Shown here: piece after piece, positions 12,530 to 15,076 of the stretch
How the letters are laid out: each line of letters starts with the position of its first letter
How positions within the stretch are numbered: the stretch's first letter is position 1
DNA from: Clostridiales bacterium UBA3705
Lineage (GTDB): Bacteria; Bacillota_A; Clostridia; Oscillospirales; Oscillospiraceae
Assembly (NCBI GenBank): GCA_002372735.1
Contig: DFIE01000159.1
Coordinates: 1 to 15,076 of the forward strand
DNA: 15,076 nt
Direction of reading: 5' to 3'
Position numbers and translations under genes: made by a program
The notes under the pieces: generated by a model
Databases searched by the model: none
What the model was told of the DNA's origin: nothing
Seen by the model: the letters and a program-made list of their open reading frames with translations, nothing else

Positions 12530-14946
12530 TATTCCGCCGGCGGGGCCAGCTGGCGCAGCTGCTCCCGCACGGTCTGCACGTCGGCCACCCGGCGGGTCTG
12601 GTCATACCGGGTGCAGGCGGCCAGCAGATTCCGCAGGGGGGCGGCCACGTCCGGCCGCAGGGCAGCCAGATCCACCTGCTCCGGGTAGGGGGCGGCAGGC
12701 CCGGCCAGCATCCAGGTGATCACCGCACCCAGGGCGTAGACGTCGGTGGTAAAGTTCAGCACGCCCTCGCACTCCAGGCCCTCCGGGGGCTGGAAGAAGC
12801 TGCGCCGAACTCCGCCCTCGGGCCGGGCCAGGGGCCGGTTGGTCATGGGCACGGCGCTGCTGTCGTCTACCACCTGGAGGGCGCCGTCACAGGTGAGCTC
12901 CAGGTTCGCGGGCCGCAGATCCAGCAGCAGCTGGGGGAAGGTCCGCTCGTGGAGCCGCAGCAGCAGCTCGCACAGCTGCAGGCCCAGCTCCACCGCCAGG
13001 AATTCCGGCAGCTGTCCGCCCCAGTGCAGGGCGAGCTGCTGCAGGGTGGGGGGCATTTCGCCCCGGGGCTGCATCTTCTGCTTGTACTTCTGGGCCAGAC
13101 CGCTGCCCAACTGGACCAGGAACTGCTCGGTCCGGGCAAAGGTGATTTTGTCGTAGCTCTTCAGCCGGACCCGCTGGCCGGGCTCCAGCTTCACGCCGTT
13201 CAGGGCGGTGCCGTTTTTGGAGAAGTTGTCCCGCAGGTACCAGGCGCCGAACTCCCGCTCCAGCAGGGCGTGCTCCCTGGAGATGGGCTGCACCGGGATG
13301 GTGATGTCCTTGTCGGGCAGCCGGCCCACCACGGCCCTGGGCCCGCCCAGCAGATACTGGGGATAGGGGGAGTTGTGGGACAGGTCCGTCAACGCCAGGG
13401 TGTCAGACAGGGGCTGCAGGGGATAGACGGTGAGATAAATCCGCTGGTGGGTCACCGGGTCGTTCTTTTCCAGGTAGCCGGGCTTAAACTCCTCCCGGTA
13501 GGCCGCCAGGGCGTCGGCGTCCTCCGGCGGCACGGCAAAGACCACCTCGGCAAAGGCCCGCTGGTACCGCTTTTGGGCCAGCAGATTGTGGAAGGCCCTG
13601 GCGGACAGGGCGGGGTCGTCCCCGGCCCAGCCCAGAGGGGTAAGCACCAGCACCTCTGCGCCCAGGTCCATGGCGGCCTCCAGCAGATTGCGGATCCTGG
13701 AGCGGAGCACCAGGGAGCGGGCAGCCTCGCTCAGCTCTGTCCGCTCTGCCTCCGCCCGAGCGGGGGCGGCGCAGACCAGCACGTCCGCCCGGCAGCGGCT
13801 TTCGGGCGCCTGGAGGAAGAGCCGGTCCTCCTCCGGCCAGATCCACACCCCCGGCGCTGCCACCACCCGGTCAGTGTACAGGGGCGCGGCGTCCCGGTTG
13901 GCCTCATAAAAGGCGGCCGTGACCCGGTCCTGGGCCAGGCAGGGGTAGAGGGTGCTGGCCTGGAGCAGCCGCTCCTCAGTGCCCGCAGTGGGGGCGCTGA
14001 AGCCGCCGCCAGGCGCCAGGGGATCCCCCACGCAGAGGACCGCCGTCCTGCCCTGGGCGCAGTGCTGCCGCACCGAGACCGGGGCAAAGCCGGCCTCCAC
14101 GGTAAAGCGGGTCTCCCGGTTGGGGAGGGGGGCGTCGGTGAAGAAGGCGGGGGGATACACCCGGGTCTGCTCCACAGCCGGGGCGGTGAGGGACCGGATC
14201 TCCGGCAGGCTCAGGGCCCCCAGCAGCTGGCGCAGCCGGGGGGGCGCATTTTCCGCGGCGGCCCGGACTGCAGCCTGCTGCCGGACCAGCTCCTGATACT
14301 GGCCCAGGGCCTGCTCCAGCTGCTCGATCCGGTCCATGGACGCCCCTGTGGCGCAGCGGCGCAAAAGCTCCTCCATGGCCCGGTCCAGGGGACCGGTGCC
14401 CTCCGGGGTGCCGATCATCCGTTCCAGCAGCCGGCCCAGGTCGGCCAGGAGCGACCGCTCCCAATCCGGACCCGGGGGCAGCAGCATCTCCCAGCCGGGC
14501 AGCAGCAGGGCGGACCCGTCCAAGCACAGCATAAGGGCGTCCTCCCGCAGGGCGGCGCACACCGGTCTTTCCCGGTCGCGGAGATAGCGGGCCAGCTCAC
14601 ACAGGGACAGGCACACCTCCACCCCCCGGTCCCGCTCCAGGGGGCCCTGGGCCAGACGCCGGCTGAGCAGCTCCCCCAGGGGGTAGTCTGTCACCGTGGC
14701 CAGCAGGGCGGAGCCCACCACCACCTCGGTGGTCTGGGGCAGGGCGGGGTGATCCAGGGTGGAGAGCAGCTCGGTGAGCTCCTCCCACAGCTCAGCCCCG
14801 TCGGCAGGCAGGCCTGGCGTATCCAGACGCACCGTGCGGGCAATGACGCTGCGCCCGGTGTCCATGCGGCAGGCCAACACGGTGGCCTCGGTGCCCTGCT
14901 GGTACAGCGGCACCTGAATCAAATAATTGGAACCCAGCATTTCCAT
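12529..14946 (-). CDS. Pseudokinase - PARG-like macrodomain - FHA - kinase C-lobe fusion protein
   Basis: This 805-residue protein has four parts and no signal peptide or membrane segment. (a) About 5-200 aligns with Ser/Thr kinases but looks dead: VIAR replaces VAIK (Arg37), CAALREDALML replaces HRDLKPxNIxL (Ala132 and Ala137 for Asp and Asn), and PGW replaces DFG (150-152). (b) About 275-475 matches the TIGR02452/PARG_cat macrodomain fold: GGGF at 313-316, TEERLLQASTLYPCL with Glu324-Glu325 (family QEE), LYTDRVVAAPGV, VLVCAAPA, RIRNLLEAA, and LGWAGDDP where GCGxFGNDP is usual. (c) FHA, about 530-612: VVGR (541-542), ISREHALL (His559), NFSKNGT, LNG. (d) About 630-800 is a kinase C-lobe without an N-lobe: LLDLRPAN (Asp676, Asn681), VVDDS (Asp694), PPE (720-722), TDVYALG. 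AAGGAG lies 6 bases before the ATG. No operon partner is visible in the window. Confidence 0.85.
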   Translation of the reverse strand: MEMLGSNYLIQVPLYQQGTEATVLACRMDTGRSVIARTVRLDTPGLPADGAELWEELTELLSTLDHPALPQTTEVVVGSALLATVTDYPLGELLSRRLAQGPLERDRGVEVCLSLCELARYLRDRERPVCAALREDALMLCLDGSALLLPGWEMLLPPGPDWERSLLADLGRLLERMIGTPEGTGPLDRAMEELLRRCATGASMDRIEQLEQALGQYQELVRQQAAVRAAAENAPPRLRQLLGALSLPEIRSLTAPAVEQTRVYPPAFFTDAPLPNRETRFTVEAGFAPVSVRQHCAQGRTAVLCVGDPLAPGGGFSAPTAGTEERLLQASTLYPCLAQDRVTAAFYEANRDAAPLYTDRVVAAPGVWIWPEEDRLFLQAPESRCRADVLVCAAPARAEAERTELSEAARSLVLRSRIRNLLEAAMDLGAEVLVLTPLGWAGDDPALSARAFHNLLAQKRYQRAFAEVVFAVPPEDADALAAYREEFKPGYLEKNDPVTHQRIYLTVYPLQPLSDTLALTDLSHNSPYPQYLLGGPRAVVGRLPDKDITIPVQPISREHALLEREFGAWYLRDNFSKNGTALNGVKLEPGQRVRLKSYDKITFARTEQFLVQLGSGLAQKYKQKMQPRGEMPPTLQQLALHWGGQLPEFLAVELGLQLCELLLRLHERTFPQLLLDLRPANLELTCDGALQVVDDSSAVPMTNRPLARPEGGVRRSFFQPPEGLECEGVLNFTTDVYALGAVITWMLAGPAAPYPEQVDLAALRPDVAAPLRNLLAACTRYDQTRRVADVQTVREQLRQLAPPAE

Positions 14947-14964
14947 GGCATTCTCCTTGGGTCA

Positions 14965-14978
14965 GGGGCTGCAGCCCC
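14965..14978. repeat. 14-bp perfect palindrome in the leader of the fusion gene
   Basis: GGGGCTGCAGCCCC equals its own reverse complement. It lies about 18 bases upstream of the start codon at 14946 and a few bases upstream of the AAGGAG ribosome site. It could be a dimer-binding operator, or an RNA stem next to the ribosome site. No clear -10/-35 pair was found between it and the right edge. Confidence 0.5.
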
Positions 14979-14983
14979 GGATG

Positions 14984-15055
14984 TCATACTGAACTCCATT
15001 AAAATGCTTTAAAAAAGCATTTTATAGCGCCGAAGGCGCGTTGGAGTTCGCATGA
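14984..15055. repeat. Three-way-junction palindromic element sharing its end with the 12371 repeat
   Basis: An outer stem pairs TCAT-act-GAACTCCA (14984-14998) with TGGAGTTC-gc-ATGA (15042-15055). Inside it are two further hairpins: AAAATGCTTT-AAA-AAAGCATTTT (15001-15023) and GCGCC-GAA-GGCGC (15027-15039). Folded together they make a cloverleaf-like three-way junction. The left end reads ATACTGAACTCC, identical to the left end of the palindrome at 12371 and in the same orientation. It is upstream of the 805-residue gene. It is not a tRNA, having no anticodon arm or CCA-compatible acceptor. Confidence 0.68.
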
Positions 15056-15076
15056 GACGGATTTTGTGCCTGCGGC

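Noticed and set aside
12400..15012. 870-codon open frame on the plus strand
   Set aside because: Starts inside the palindromic element and mirrors the whole fusion gene; the protein is Gly/Gln/His-rich without motifs.
14984..15055. tRNA-like cloverleaf
   Set aside because: Only two inner arms, no anticodon or T-loop consensus, and the stems do not have tRNA lengths.

Overview
The window looks like chromosomal DNA from a GC-rich, anaerobic Clostridia, most probably a gut Oscillospiraceae of the Flavonifractor/Pseudoflavonifractor/Lawsonibacter type. That is an inference from gene content: a double-FeoA iron operon, an S-layer-homology (SLH) surface protein with cysteine-rich repeats, and an FHA-fused SEDS/PBP pair. 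Strong AGGAGG ribosome sites and near-consensus sigma-A promoters with 17-bp spacers point the same way. No species can be named from sequence alone. Genes fill almost the whole window. No RNA gene, CRISPR array, insertion sequence or phage gene was seen.

Layout, left to right. (1) 1-905, minus strand: a ferrous iron uptake operon, feoA-feoA-feoB, with feoB cut by the window edge. It is driven by a TTGACA-N17-TATAAT promoter with a DtxR/IdeR-like iron box just downstream of the -10. (2) 939-4066, minus: a secreted 1007-residue protein with a possible caspase-fold peptidase region, an InlB-like repeat, cysteine-rich repeats and three SLH domains, with its own promoter and terminator. (3) 4123-5747, plus: an NhaC-type Na+/H+ antiporter with a promoter and a strong shared terminator hairpin. 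(4) 5747-9845, minus: a tightly overlapping operon of an FHA-RodA/FtsW glycan polymerase, a class B penicillin-binding protein and an HD-domain phosphohydrolase. (5) 9852-11266, minus: an AI-2E-family membrane protein whose terminator lies just before the SEDS gene. (6) 11325-12362, plus: a WYL-domain regulator transcribed divergently from the AI-2E gene, with a 16-bp palindrome between the two promoters. (7) 12371-15055: an 805-residue minus-strand multidomain gene lying between two inverted-repeat elements that share the sequence ATACTGAACTCC.

The most unusual item is the 805-residue protein. I read it as a catalytically dead Ser/Thr pseudokinase, then a bacterial poly(ADP-ribose) glycohydrolase-type macrodomain (PARG_cat/TIGR02452-like), then an FHA domain, then a kinase C-lobe that has no N-lobe of its own. 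This would place ADP-ribose chemistry and phosphothreonine reading in one polypeptide. The SEDS polymerase a few kilobases away also carries an FHA domain. The grouping recalls, but does not copy, the actinobacterial FHA-rodA-pbpA-pkn cluster, so a link to phospho-control of wall synthesis is possible but unproven.

All family assignments come from reading motifs; no database search or structure prediction was run.
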